Origin: Cacconaster sp045617505
Lineage (GTDB): Bacteria; Bacteroidota; Bacteroidia; Bacteroidales; UBA932
Length of the DNA: 42,140 bases
Assembly (NCBI GenBank): GCA_045617505.1
Contig: JAZLIS010000059.1
Span: forward strand, 1-42,140
Direction: 5' to 3'
The notes under the pieces are model-generated. The model had not been told where the DNA came from and did not search any database. It saw only the letters and a program-made list of their open reading frames with translations. The translations under genes were made by a program, and so were the position numbers. Position 1 is the stretch's first letter, and each line of letters opens with the position of its first letter. Positions 32,269 through 41,960 of the stretch are shown piece after piece.

Positions 32269-33750
32269 ATGAAGGATATCACGTGCTTTATCCCTTTCAG
32301 GGACGAAAATCAAGTGGTACAGACAGTGTCGAATCTCAAATCACAGGATTCAGTGGCTTCTGTAATTCTGCTTTACGCGGGAGAGGGTGAAGTTCCCGGT
32401 TCCGTACAGGGATGCCGGGTCCTGAAAGTTCCCGGACTGGGCAGCACTGAAGCCGTCAGGAAGATGGCCGGATGCTCCCACACCCGCTATACCCTGATAT
32501 CCACGAAATACACGACCCTGAGTTTCGTGCTCTTCGCCTTGGAGAGGCTGACCTGCCTGATGGAGGATTCCGGTGCGGATATGGCCTACTCCGACCATTT
32601 CCATAGGGAAGGGGAGGCCGAGACTGCCGCTCCCGTGATAGACTGCCAGTTCGGGAGCCTGAGGGACGATTTCGATTTTGGTTCGGTCCTGCTTTACCGC
32701 ACTTGTGCGCTGCAGGATGCAGTCTCCCGTATGGATGTGGATTATGCATACGCCGGTATGTATGACCTCCGTCTGAAAGTCTCCCAGAAGGGCGCTCTGG
32801 AGCATATCAACGAGTATCTCTATTATGACGTGGAGACTGACCTCCGTGCCAGCGGAGAGAAACTTTTCGACTATGTCGATCCCAGGAACAGGGCAGTCCA
32901 GATAGAGATGGAGAAGGCCTGTACAGAGCATCTGAAAGCAATCGGAGGCTACCTGGAACCCAAGTTCAAGAGTGTAGATATTACGGAGGGGGATTTCGAA
33001 TATGAAGCTTCCGTCATCATCCCCTGCCGCAACAGGGTGCGCACTATCGGGGACGCAATCGCTTCCGCGCTTAACCAGAAGACTCAGTACAAATATAACG
33101 TGATAGTTGTAGATGACAACTCCACCGACGGAACGGTCGATGTCATCAAGAGTTTCCTGAGTGATGACAAGCTGGTCTATATCGCTCAGGACAAGAGCTG
33201 GCACGCCATCGGAGGAAACTGGAACGTGGCTCTTCACAACCCCAAGTGCGGCCGTTTCGCCATCCAGCTGGACTCCGACGATATGTATTATGACGAGAAT
33301 ACTGTCCAGAAATTCATAGAGGCTTTCCATACCCAGGGATGCGCGATGGTTGTCGGAACGTACAGAATGACCAACTTCGCCCTTGAGACGCTTCCTCCGG
33401 GAATAATAGACCACAGGGAATGGACGCCTGAGAACGGACGTAACAACGCTTTGAGAATCAACGGGCTCGGTGCTCCGAGAGGATTCTGGACCCCTCTTCT
33501 GCGGACATTCAATTTCCCCACCACCAAATACGGTGAGGATTATGCGGTAGGCCTGCGCATCTGCAGGGAGTATCAGATTGGCCGCATATACGACGTGGTC
33601 TATAACTGCCGCCGCTGGGAGGACAATTCGGATGCTTCACTCGACATAGAGAAGGTCAACGCCAACAATCTCTACAAGGACAGAATCCGTACCTGGGAGT
33701 TGAAGGCAAGGGTGGCATTGAATAGAGAATCTGCAGATTCTAAAAGATAA
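32269..33750 (+). CDS. Family 2 glycosyltransferase with an extra N-terminal GT-A-like domain
   Basis: The 493-residue soluble protein has two parts. Residues about 245-480 form a standard GT2 domain: EASVIIPCRNRVRTIGDAI, VVDDNSTDGT, the DxD-type motif IQLDSDDMYYD and a later GEDYAVGLRI region. Residues 1-230 look like a second, degenerate GT-A fold (CFIPFRDENQVVQTV at the start, then MAYSDHF) that lacks a clear DxD. There are no membrane spans or signal peptide. It abuts paaK with zero gap and is followed 2 bp later by a SpoIID/LytB gene, so it may act on a wall- or lipid-linked glycan. Donor and acceptor are unknown. Confidence 0.85.
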   Translation: MKDITCFIPFRDENQVVQTVSNLKSQDSVASVILLYAGEGEVPGSVQGCRVLKVPGLGSTEAVRKMAGCSHTRYTLISTKYTTLSFVLFALERLTCLMEDSGADMAYSDHFHREGEAETAAPVIDCQFGSLRDDFDFGSVLLYRTCALQDAVSRMDVDYAYAGMYDLRLKVSQKGALEHINEYLYYDVETDLRASGEKLFDYVDPRNRAVQIEMEKACTEHLKAIGGYLEPKFKSVDITEGDFEYEASVIIPCRNRVRTIGDAIASALNQKTQYKYNVIVVDDNSTDGTVDVIKSFLSDDKLVYIAQDKSWHAIGGNWNVALHNPKCGRFAIQLDSDDMYYDENTVQKFIEAFHTQGCAMVVGTYRMTNFALETLPPGIIDHREWTPENGRNNALRINGLGAPRGFWTPLLRTFNFPTTKYGEDYAVGLRICREYQIGRIYDVVYNCRRWEDNSDASLDIEKVNANNLYKDRIRTWELKARVALNRESADSKR

Positions 33751-33752
33751 AA

Positions 33753-35036
33753 ATGGAGCTGGCAGTTGGCATAGTTTCCCTTGAGAAACTCGCGTTCAGG
33801 TTCAGGACGCCATATACGTTTGGAGGCAAGACCTTTTTCGGCTCCGCCACGGCCTGTTTCAGTGAAGGAGAAATCTTATTTGACGGGTCGCTTTACGAGC
33901 AGGTGATTTTCCGCCGCATCGATGCGGATGCCTCATTTGAGCTTGGAGAGGTGACAATAGGGGTGGATTTCCACTGGAACCGCAGGGAGACCCAAATTTT
34001 TCCGGGCGACCTGAAACTGATTGTCGAAAGCGGCAGAATCACCGCGATAAATCTGGTTGACATAGAGGATTATCTGGTGAGCGTCATCTCCTCGGAAATG
34101 TCGGCCACCTGCTCGCTAAACCTGTTGAAGGCACACTGCATAATATCCCGTTCCTGGGTTATCTCGCAGATTCTCAGAAGGACAGGTGTATCGGTCGAGG
34201 AAGGGTCGGCTTCCGCACAGGAAGCGGATGATGACGGCCGAATGATAAAATGGTATGACCGTCAGGACCACGTGAATTTCGATGTCTGCGCGGATGACCA
34301 TTGTCAGCGCTATTACGGTCTTTCCAGAGCCACGACTCCGACTGTACGCAAGGCTGTCGAAGAGACCTGCGGTCTGGTCCTCAAATATGACGGGGAAATT
34401 TGCGATGCGCGGTTTTCCAAATGTTGCGGGGGAGTGATGGAGGAGTTCGGTACCTGTTGGGAGCAGAAGGATTACGGCTATCTCCAAAAGAGGAGGGACA
34501 CGCCTGACGAGAATGATTTCCCCGACCTGACGGTTGAGGAGAATGCCCGGAAGTGGATTCTCTCATCTCCGGAATCTTTCTGCAACAGCACCGACCCGCA
34601 GATACTTTCGCAGGTTATGAACGGGTTTGACAGGGAGACGGAGAATTTCTATCGCTGGAGTGTGGAATATGATGCCGGGGAACTTTCCGCCCTGGTCCGT
34701 GAGCGTTCCGGAGAGGATTATGGAGTAATTTTTGACCTTGTGCCTGTTGCACGCGGCGCTTCCGGCCGTCTCCGCGAACTTAAGATAGTGGGTTCGAAGA
34801 AGACGAAGATTATCGGCAAGGAACTTGAGATACGTCGTACCCTCTCGAAATCACATCTTTACAGCTCGGCATTCGTGGTTGAGAAGAAGGGTGGAAAATT
34901 CATTCTGCACGGGGCAGGATGGGGTCACGGAGTGGGACTCTGCCAGATAGGTGCCGCAGTGATGGGTGAGAAGGGATATGACTGGAAGCAGATACTGTCA
35001 CATTATTATCCCGGAAGCACAGTAGAAAAATATTGA
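33753..35036 (+). CDS. SpoIID/LytB domain protein
   Basis: The 427-residue protein has a SpoIID domain: VDIEDYLVSVISSEMSATCS (about 101-120) contains the probable catalytic Glu115, followed by LKAHCIISRSWVISQI. The far C-terminus carries the signature HGAGWGHGVGLCQIGAAVMG. Sporulation SpoIID is a lytic transglycosylase that cuts glycan strands lacking stem peptides; non-sporulating bacteria have LytB-like relatives. No signal peptide is visible at the chosen start (MELAVGIVSLEKLAF), which is odd for a wall enzyme. The central insert (about 150-330) is longer than in Firmicutes. The next genes are an AmpG-like permease and a muramidase. Confidence 0.88.
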   Translation: MELAVGIVSLEKLAFRFRTPYTFGGKTFFGSATACFSEGEILFDGSLYEQVIFRRIDADASFELGEVTIGVDFHWNRRETQIFPGDLKLIVESGRITAINLVDIEDYLVSVISSEMSATCSLNLLKAHCIISRSWVISQILRRTGVSVEEGSASAQEADDDGRMIKWYDRQDHVNFDVCADDHCQRYYGLSRATTPTVRKAVEETCGLVLKYDGEICDARFSKCCGGVMEEFGTCWEQKDYGYLQKRRDTPDENDFPDLTVEENARKWILSSPESFCNSTDPQILSQVMNGFDRETENFYRWSVEYDAGELSALVRERSGEDYGVIFDLVPVARGASGRLRELKIVGSKKTKIIGKELEIRRTLSKSHLYSSAFVVEKKGGKFILHGAGWGHGVGLCQIGAAVMGEKGYDWKQILSHYYPGSTVEKY

Positions 35037-35038
35037 AA

Positions 35039-36370
35039 ATGAAAGATATAAAGACAACCGTAAGAAATCCCTGGCTTTGGATTCCGACCCTCTATTTCTT
35101 CGAGGGAATCCCTTATTTTCTGGTCAACAACATTTCGGTGTTGATGTTCGCGAAGTTGGGGGTTCCCAACGGACAGATGGCGCTCTTCACCTCTCTTCTC
35201 TATCTCCCCTGGACCTTCAAGTTCCTCTGGAGTCCCTTTGTGGACATAGTGCGCACGAAAAGATGGTGGATAATCTCGATGCAGGCAGTGATGGCGGTGG
35301 CCTTCATCGTTCTGGCCCTGACTCTGCCGCATCCGGAGGCGGACCTTGTCAGCGGAGGGCAGACCCCGATGAGCCTGTTCACCTTCACACTGATACTCTT
35401 CATCTTCGCGGCCTTCGCCTCCGCGACGCACGACATAGCGGCTGACGGATTCTATATGCTTGCGCAGAGCCAGAGTTCCCAGGCCGCGTTCGTAGGTGTC
35501 CGCAGCACTTTCTACCGCCTTGCCAACGTATTCGGCAACGGCGTCATCGTGGCAGTGGCCGGAATCCTCGAGACAAAGACAGGCAACATACCCCTTTCGT
35601 GGCAGATAACGATAGGGGGGACGGCTCTCCTTCTTTTCGTGCTGACAATGTACCACACCTTCTCCGTTCCGCGCCCGAAGGAAGATATGCCGAGACAGAC
35701 GGATGGGGCTGCCGGCAGTGCCGGACACATCTTCGGTGAGTTCGGTCGCACAGTGAAGACCTACTTCAGCAAGAGCGGGGTCTGGATGGCAGTCATATTC
35801 ATGCTGTGCTACCGACTCCCCGAAGCTCTTGCGCTGAAGATGTGCACCCCGTTTCTGGTCGCTTCCCGTGATGTCGGAGGTCTCGGGATGCAGACCACCC
35901 AGGTAGGTCTTGCATACGGTACAATCGGAGTGATTGCCCTGCTTGCCGGAGGAATTCTCGGAGGTGTCACGGCCTCCCGCGTGGGGTTGAAGAGATGCAT
36001 CTGGTGGATGGCTGCGGCACTCGCGCTGCCCTGCTCGGTATATGTCTATCTGGCTCTCTGCCAGCCGACCAGTTTTGCCGCCATAACCGCGGCGGTCGCT
36101 TTCGACCAGTTCGGATACGGCTTCGGCTTCACCGCATATATGCTCTATATGATGTACTTTGCGGAAGGGGAATACAAGACTTCCCACTACGCATTCTGCA
36201 CCTGCTTTATGGCTCTCAGTATGATGATTCCCGGTATGTTCGCCGGATATCTCCAGGAGGCCGTGGGATATGCCGGATTCTTCTGGATTGTGATGGTATG
36301 CTGTATCGCCACTTTTGCGGTAACGGCTGCGGCCTCCCGCAAGGTAGACCCTGAATATGGTAAAAAGTAA
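35039..36370 (+). CDS. AmpG-like MFS permease (muropeptide transporter family)
   Basis: The 443-residue protein starts at the ATG at 35039; the frame stays open to a TTG at 35033. It has about 12 membrane spans. The AmpG-type opening NPWLWIPTLYFFEGIPYFLV and LLYLPWTFKFLWSPFVD, with RTKRWW after it, mark this subfamily, which imports anhydro-muropeptides in proteobacteria. It lies between a SpoIID-domain gene and a DUF1343 muramidase, which supports a role in importing cell-wall fragments. Another solute of the same subfamily cannot be excluded. Confidence 0.85.
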   Translation: MKDIKTTVRNPWLWIPTLYFFEGIPYFLVNNISVLMFAKLGVPNGQMALFTSLLYLPWTFKFLWSPFVDIVRTKRWWIISMQAVMAVAFIVLALTLPHPEADLVSGGQTPMSLFTFTLILFIFAAFASATHDIAADGFYMLAQSQSSQAAFVGVRSTFYRLANVFGNGVIVAVAGILETKTGNIPLSWQITIGGTALLLFVLTMYHTFSVPRPKEDMPRQTDGAAGSAGHIFGEFGRTVKTYFSKSGVWMAVIFMLCYRLPEALALKMCTPFLVASRDVGGLGMQTTQVGLAYGTIGVIALLAGGILGGVTASRVGLKRCIWWMAAALALPCSVYVYLALCQPTSFAAITAAVAFDQFGYGFGFTAYMLYMMYFAEGEYKTSHYAFCTCFMALSMMIPGMFAGYLQEAVGYAGFFWIVMVCCIATFAVTAAASRKVDPEYGKK

Positions 36371-36374
36371 TGAT

Positions 36375-37625
36375 ATGAAAACGACACTTCATTTTGGGAT
36401 ATGTCTGCTTCTGGCCTTGTCCGCCGCCGTTGCGTCGGCTCAGGTGAAGCCTGGTGTTGAGGTGCTCAGGGACCGTGGATTCGCCGGTCTGGAGGGAAAG
36501 AGAGTGGGACTGCTCACTAACCCGTCCGGAGTTGACAGAAATCTGCACTCAACTATTGACATTCTCTACAAGGCTGAAAACGTAAATCTTGTGAAGCTGT
36601 TCGCCCCTGAGCACGGTGTCCGTGGAGATAATTTTGCCGGCGAGCATGCTGAAGATACCATTGACGAAGCAACCGGACTTACAGTTCATTCCGTCTATGG
36701 AAAATACCGCAGCCCGACTCCACAGATGCTTGAGGGTCTTGACGTTGTGGTGTATGACATTCAGGACGTGGGCACAAGGTCCTACACCTTCATCAGCGCT
36801 TTGGGCCTGATGATGAGGGCCTGCGCGGAGCAGGGAATCGAAGTTATGGTTCTCGACCGTCCCAATCCTCTCGGCGGTTTGAAAGTTGAGGGCAACTATC
36901 CCGAAAAAGGTTTCTTCTCATACGTGGGAGAGTTCAGGATTCCTTATATATACGGGCTCACTGTCGGGGAACTTGCCCGACTCATAAACGAAGAGGGATT
37001 GAACTGCGGACAGAAGGGCGATCTCCCTCCCTTGAAGTGCAAGCTGACGGTAATCCCTATGGAGGGGTGGAATAGGTCGATGCTCTACAATCAGACGGGC
37101 CTCCCGTGGATACTGCCTTCTCCCCAGATTCCCTCTCCCGCCGCAGCTCTGGGCTACCCCTGCTCCGGAATTGTCGGGGAGTGCAGGGATTATCTGAATA
37201 TTGGTGTCGGCTATACGATTCCGTTCCAGACTTTTGCCGCCGAGTGGATTGATGCGGAAAAGCTGAAGGCCAGGCTAGAAAGTTATGGGATTCCCGGTGT
37301 CGCGTGGAGGACAATCCATTACAAGCCATTCTCCGGCAGTGCCAAGGGAAAGCTCATCCACGGGGTGCAATTCTTCTTTACGGATTATCAAGAGGCGGAA
37401 ATGACCACTTTGAACTTCTATGTGATGCAGGCCGTCCACGAGCTCTATCCTTCTCACAATCCATATACGGGAGGGACTTATGCTATGGTCGATAAGGTTT
37501 GTGGGTCAGATTTTGTGCAGAAGACCTTCAGCCGCACCTTCAAGGTATCCGACATACGGGACTACTGGTTCAAGGATGTGGATGACTTCCGTAAATTGTC
37601 TGAAAAGTATTACCTTTATGACTAG
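36375..37625 (+). CDS. DUF1343 (GH171, NamZ-like) exo-beta-N-acetylmuramidase
   Basis: The ATG at 36375 gives 416 residues with a clear signal peptide (MKTTLHFGICLLLALSAAVA, cut before QVKPG). The DUF1343 body has KRVGLLTNPSGVDRN, LFAPEHGVRGDNFAGE, VVVYDIQDVGTRSYTF, MVLDRPNPLGG and DYLNIGVGYT. The founding characterised members, NamZ of Bacillus and Tannerella, release MurNAc from the non-reducing end of peptidoglycan glycans. It is probably periplasmic, acting on wall fragments. It is 4 bp after the permease gene. Confidence 0.9.
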   Translation: MKTTLHFGICLLLALSAAVASAQVKPGVEVLRDRGFAGLEGKRVGLLTNPSGVDRNLHSTIDILYKAENVNLVKLFAPEHGVRGDNFAGEHAEDTIDEATGLTVHSVYGKYRSPTPQMLEGLDVVVYDIQDVGTRSYTFISALGLMMRACAEQGIEVMVLDRPNPLGGLKVEGNYPEKGFFSYVGEFRIPYIYGLTVGELARLINEEGLNCGQKGDLPPLKCKLTVIPMEGWNRSMLYNQTGLPWILPSPQIPSPAAALGYPCSGIVGECRDYLNIGVGYTIPFQTFAAEWIDAEKLKARLESYGIPGVAWRTIHYKPFSGSAKGKLIHGVQFFFTDYQEAEMTTLNFYVMQAVHELYPSHNPYTGGTYAMVDKVCGSDFVQKTFSRTFKVSDIRDYWFKDVDDFRKLSEKYYLYD

Positions 37626-37639
37626 AAATTATCATTGAA

Positions 37640-38665
37640 ATGAATAATAATAAAGTTCTGGTGACCGGCGGTATGGGATATATCGGGTCACATACGGTCG
37701 TTGAATTGCAGGAATCCGGATATGAGGTGCTAATAGTAGATAATCTGTCCAATTCGGAGGCTTCCGTCAAGGACGGCATCGAGGCCATAACGGGAAAGAA
37801 GGTAGAATTCGAGCAGATTGACTGCTGCGATTATGATGCGCTGGACAGGGTCTTCAAGAGTTTCGCCCCTCATTCGGTGATCCATTTCGCGGCCAGCAAG
37901 GCGGTCGGGGAATCCGTGCAGCAGCCCCTGGTGTACTATAGGAACAATCTCAACTCTCTGGTCAATATCCTCACCGCAATGAGGAAACAAGGCACTGAGA
38001 ATATCGTATTCTCTTCATCCTGCACTGTCTATGGGCAGGCCGAAAAGTTGCCTGTGACCGAGAGCACCCCCCGCAGGGAGGCCACGTCGCCTTACGGCAA
38101 CACCAAGCATATATGTGAGGACATTCTCCGCGACAGCGTCGCCGCGTACGGTGATTTCAAGGTGATAGCGCTGCGCTACTTCAACCCTATCGGGGCTCAT
38201 CCTTCCGCTCTGATAGGCGAACTTCCCCGTGGAGTGCCCAACAACCTCATCCCGTTCGTCACCCAGACGGCGGTGGGCATCAGGGAACAGCTCAGTGTGT
38301 TCGGGGATGATTACAACACTCCCGACGGCAGCTGCATACGCGACTACATCAATGTCGTAGACCTTGCCAAGGCCCATATCGCCGCTCTCGGAAGAATGCG
38401 TCAGGGAAAGATGAAAGACTCTTTCGAGGTGTTCAACGTGGGTACGGGCAACGGGGTTTCGACTCTCGAGATTGTCAGGACTTTCGAAAAGGTCAACGGG
38501 CTGAAACTCAACTACAGGATAGTGGGACGCCGCGCCGGTGACATCGAAGCCGTATGGGCAGATCCTTCATACGCCAATGACGAACTGGGCTGGAAAGCCG
38601 AGGCCACTCTTGAAGAGACTCTCCGTTCCGCTTGGAACTGGCAGAAACACCTGAACAACAAATAG
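37640..38665 (+). CDS. galE: UDP-glucose 4-epimerase
   Basis: The 341-residue extended SDR has the NAD site TGGMGYIGSH (9-18), catalytic Ser around 125-127 (FSSSCTVYG) and Tyr152/Lys156 in SPYGNTKHICE. RYFNPIGAHPS and DGSCIRDYINVVDLAKAH are classic GalE motifs. It interconverts UDP-glucose and UDP-galactose, and in some species their N-acetyl forms. It is 14 bp after the muramidase gene and may share its transcript. Confidence 0.95.
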   Translation: MNNNKVLVTGGMGYIGSHTVVELQESGYEVLIVDNLSNSEASVKDGIEAITGKKVEFEQIDCCDYDALDRVFKSFAPHSVIHFAASKAVGESVQQPLVYYRNNLNSLVNILTAMRKQGTENIVFSSSCTVYGQAEKLPVTESTPRREATSPYGNTKHICEDILRDSVAAYGDFKVIALRYFNPIGAHPSALIGELPRGVPNNLIPFVTQTAVGIREQLSVFGDDYNTPDGSCIRDYINVVDLAKAHIAALGRMRQGKMKDSFEVFNVGTGNGVSTLEIVRTFEKVNGLKLNYRIVGRRAGDIEAVWADPSYANDELGWKAEATLEETLRSAWNWQKHLNNK

Positions 38666-38674
38666 ATATCAAAT

Positions 38675-40642
38675 ATGAGCCAGAAAACCAAACTGCCCGA
38701 CAACGCTTACCGCGAATTGAAGCCGGGCGAGAAATATGAGCCGTTGCTCAGCCCCGAGAAAAATTATCCCGAGGTGACCGCGTGGTCCGTCTCCCTCGGT
38801 CTTGTTATGACCGTCATCTTTTCCGCCGCCGCAGCCTATCTCGGACTGAAGGTGGGGCAGGTGTTCGAAGCCGCGATTCCGATTGCAATTCTTGCCGTGG
38901 GATTTTCCAGCGTGTTCAAGAAAAAGGGTGCTCTGGGACAGAACGTGATTATCCAGTCCATCGGGGCCTGTTCCGGAGTTGTGGTGGCCGGAGCCGTATT
39001 CACCCTTCCCGCCATCTATATCCTCGGCCTTGACGTGAACTTCGTGCAGATGTTTCTCAGTTCTTTGCTGGGAGGTGTACTTGGAATACTCTTCCTGATT
39101 CCCTTCAGGAAGTATTTCGTCAAGGAACAGCACGGGAAATATCCTTTTCCCGAGGCAACTGCCACGACGCAGGTTCTTGTCAGCGGTGAGAGCGGGGGAA
39201 GCAGTTTCAAAACTCTGCTTGTAGCCGGTCTCATCGGAGGTATTTATGATTTCGTAATCGCGACGTTCGGTGTCTGGGCTGAGACCTTGACAACCACCGT
39301 CACCCACGTGGGGCAGGTTGTGGCCGACAAGGCGAAGGTCGTCCTGAAAATCAACACTGGAGCTGCAGTCCTTGGTCTGGGATACATCGTCGGCCTCAAA
39401 TATGCCTTCATCATCTGCTGCGGTTCCCTGCTTGTCTGGCTCGTGATAATCCCTCTGATGGGGGCGTTCTGCGGCGGTCTTGACATTATGGGGATGAACT
39501 TCTCCGACGTTATCGGCCAGATGTCCGCGGATGAAATCTTCAAGACCTACGCTCGTCAGATAGGCATCGGAGGTATCGCCACGGCAGGCATCATAGGCAT
39601 CATCAAGTCTTTCGGAGTGATAAAATCCGCCGTCAAGCTCGCCGGGAGCGAGTTGGGTAGGAAAGGTGGCAATGCCGCAGAGGAGTCGGTCGAGCGTACT
39701 CAGCGTGACATCACGATGAAAACTGTCGTCTTCGGGGTGATAATCGCACTTCTGGCAGTCTTCGCATTCTTCGCTTTCGGAGGTGTCGTCGAGAATATCT
39801 GGCAGGCTCTGGTAGGACTTCTGATAGTGACTGTGATAGCATTCCTCTTCACGACCGTCGCCGCCAATGCCATTGCTATTGTCGGTACTAACCCCGTCAG
39901 CGGTATGACGATAATGACGCTCATCATCACCGCGCTTGTTCTTGTTGCCTGCGGTCTCAGCGGCAATGCCGGAATGGTGGCAGCCCTCCTGATAGGAGGG
40001 GTCGTCTGCACGGCCCTCTCAACAGCCGGCGGCTTCATCACCGACCTGAAGATAGGTTACTGGATCGGGACAACCCCTGCAAAGCAGGAGACTTGGAAAT
40101 TCCTGGGTGTTCTGGTTGCCGCCGCAACCGTTGCCGGTGTCGTGATAATAATGGACAAGACATACGGATTTACGGGGGAGAATGCCCTTGTCGCTCCCCA
40201 AGCCAATGCTATGGCCGCCGTCATCCAGCCGATGATGGAAGGTGGAGGGGCTCCTTGGCTTATGTACGGTCTTGGAGCGGTGATAGCCGTCGCGCTTACT
40301 GTATTCAAGGTTCCCGCTCTGGCATTCTGCCTCGGTATGTTCATCCCGATTGACCTGAACCTTCCTCTGCTCGTTGGAGGCGCGATATCCTGGTATGTCA
40401 GCACCCGTTCCAAGGATAAGGCGGTCAATGCGGCAAGGCAGGAGAAGGGAACTCTCATCGCTTCCGGGTTCATCGCCGGTGGAGCTCTTATGGGTGTTGT
40501 CAGCGCGATTATGAAGTTCGCCGATGTAGATTGGTTCCTCACCTCGTGGAATGCGACTTACGGGGAGGCCATTGCCATCGTGCCCTATCTTGCGATAATA
40601 GCGTATATGATAGTGTCTTCAATGAAAGTGGAAACAAAGTGA
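38675..40642 (+). CDS. OPT-family oligopeptide transporter
   Basis: The 655-residue membrane protein has about 14-16 hydrophobic segments and the prokaryotic OPT features: LSPEKNYPEVTAWSVSLG near the start, KYPFPEATATTQVLVSGE near residue 155, and repeated Gly-rich spans to the end (LPLLVGGAISWYVS). OPT proteins import small peptides and, in some branches, metal chelates, using the proton gradient. The next gene, 4 bp downstream, is a tripeptidase, which favours peptides as substrate. Confidence 0.93.
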   Translation: MSQKTKLPDNAYRELKPGEKYEPLLSPEKNYPEVTAWSVSLGLVMTVIFSAAAAYLGLKVGQVFEAAIPIAILAVGFSSVFKKKGALGQNVIIQSIGACSGVVVAGAVFTLPAIYILGLDVNFVQMFLSSLLGGVLGILFLIPFRKYFVKEQHGKYPFPEATATTQVLVSGESGGSSFKTLLVAGLIGGIYDFVIATFGVWAETLTTTVTHVGQVVADKAKVVLKINTGAAVLGLGYIVGLKYAFIICCGSLLVWLVIIPLMGAFCGGLDIMGMNFSDVIGQMSADEIFKTYARQIGIGGIATAGIIGIIKSFGVIKSAVKLAGSELGRKGGNAAEESVERTQRDITMKTVVFGVIIALLAVFAFFAFGGVVENIWQALVGLLIVTVIAFLFTTVAANAIAIVGTNPVSGMTIMTLIITALVLVACGLSGNAGMVAALLIGGVVCTALSTAGGFITDLKIGYWIGTTPAKQETWKFLGVLVAAATVAGVVIIMDKTYGFTGENALVAPQANAMAAVIQPMMEGGGAPWLMYGLGAVIAVALTVFKVPALAFCLGMFIPIDLNLPLLVGGAISWYVSTRSKDKAVNAARQEKGTLIASGFIAGGALMGVVSAIMKFADVDWFLTSWNATYGEAIAIVPYLAIIAYMIVSSMKVETK

Positions 40643-40646
40643 TATT

Positions 40647-41867
40647 ATGGAAAAGGTTGAAAAGAAATTTTTGAGATATGTGGCGGTGGAGACGACATCC
40701 TGCGAGGATTCCTCCACCCATCCCTCAAGCCCGAAGGAGAAGAATCTTTCGGCACTGCTTGTTGAGGAACTTCATCAGATGGGCATTTCCGACGCATCGA
40801 TGGACGAAAACGGCTATGTGATGGCCTCGATTCCTTCCAATGTGGAGGATTCCGTGCCCGCAATAGGTTTCATCGCTCACGTTGACACCTCGCCCGATGC
40901 CTCAGGAAAAGATATCAAACCTCAGATAATCGAAAACTATGACGGAGGCGACATTCCTCTCAAGGGGGTTCCCGGTATGGCTCTCCGTGTGGCGGAGTTC
41001 CCCGAGATGGCCGCCTATAAGGGCCAGACTCTGATAACGACGGACGGAACCACTCTTCTGGGCGCCGATGACAAGGCCGGTGTGGCGGAGATAATGTGCG
41101 CTGCACAGTATATTATGGAAAATCCGCAGTTCATGCACGGACCGATCAGAATCGGATTCACCCCCGATGAAGAGATCGGCTGCGGAGTGGATTTCTTCGA
41201 CGTGGAGAAATTCGGAGCCAGATATGCATACACTATGGACGGAGGCGCCATCGGAGAACTGGAATATGAGAACTTCAACGCCGCATCCGCCAAAATACAT
41301 ATTCAGGGCCGCAACATCCATCCCGGTTATGCCAAGGGCAAGATGATAAACTCGATGCTGGTGGCGATGGAACTCAATGCCCTCCTTCCGGTAAACCAGA
41401 GGCCTGAATTCACAAGCGATTATGAAGGATTTTTCCATATAACTTCATTCAAGGGAAGCGTTGAGGAATCATCCGTCAGCTACATCATCCGTGACCACGA
41501 TATGTCCCTTTTCAAGGAAAAGAAGAAAATTATGGAAGAAGCGGTGGATTTCATCAACCGTCGATACGGTAAAATAGCCACGCTTGAGATGAAGGACCAG
41601 TATTATAATATGAGCGAGATGGTGGAGCCCCATTTCCACGTTGTGGAAAGGGCGATTGCCGCAATGGAAAAAGCCGGAATCAAGCCGAAGGTTCAGCCGA
41701 TTCGCGGCGGTACCGACGGGGCCCGTCTTTCATTTATGGGTCTGCCTTGTCCGAACATTTTCGCAGGCGGTCACAATTTCCACGGAAAATTGGAATTCGT
41801 GCCCGTGGAGAGTATGGGAAAGGCTGTCGAGGTGATAATGAACATCATAAGCGATTTTGCCGGATAG
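40647..41867 (+). CDS. pepT: Peptidase T (tripeptide aminopeptidase)
   Basis: The 406-residue zinc aminopeptidase of family M20B has metal and catalytic residues His78/Asp80 (FIAHVDTSPDAS), bridging Asp141 (LLGADDKAG), Glu175/Glu176 (TPDEEIGCG) and the late His in AGGHNFHGKLEF. These match E. coli PepT closely in spacing and length. It removes the N-terminal residue from tripeptides in the cytoplasm. Paired with the OPT transporter it forms a peptide uptake and digestion unit. Confidence 0.97.
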   Translation: MEKVEKKFLRYVAVETTSCEDSSTHPSSPKEKNLSALLVEELHQMGISDASMDENGYVMASIPSNVEDSVPAIGFIAHVDTSPDASGKDIKPQIIENYDGGDIPLKGVPGMALRVAEFPEMAAYKGQTLITTDGTTLLGADDKAGVAEIMCAAQYIMENPQFMHGPIRIGFTPDEEIGCGVDFFDVEKFGARYAYTMDGGAIGELEYENFNAASAKIHIQGRNIHPGYAKGKMINSMLVAMELNALLPVNQRPEFTSDYEGFFHITSFKGSVEESSVSYIIRDHDMSLFKEKKKIMEEAVDFINRRYGKIATLEMKDQYYNMSEMVEPHFHVVERAIAAMEKAGIKPKVQPIRGGTDGARLSFMGLPCPNIFAGGHNFHGKLEFVPVESMGKAVEVIMNIISDFAG

Positions 41868-41926
41868 GATTGCCGGGGGAAGCAGGATTCTTTGCGAGAA
41901 AAAAGCGTTTTTTTTCAAGAAAAAAT

Positions 41927-41957
41927 TTTGTTTTCAAAAAAAAGTCCTTACATTTGC
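41927..41957 (+). promoter_or_regulatory. Strong promoter, probably of an rRNA operon
   Basis: TTTG (41927-41930) and TACATTTGC (41949-41957) match the -33/-7 consensus at 18-bp spacing. A run of A- and T-tracts from about 41898 precedes it, like an UP element. Both features suggest a very strong promoter reading out of the window. Confidence 0.65.
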
Positions 41958-41960
41958 AGC

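Noticed and set aside
32350..33414. A 354-codon minus-strand open frame
   Set aside because: It is antisense to the glycosyltransferase, whose GT2 motifs are clear on the plus strand. The translation has no known motif.
35006..36187. A 393-codon open frame on the minus strand
   Set aside because: It is antisense to the AmpG-like permease gene, has Gly/Arg/His-rich low-complexity translation and no recognisable domain. Long antisense frames are common in this GC-rich coding DNA.
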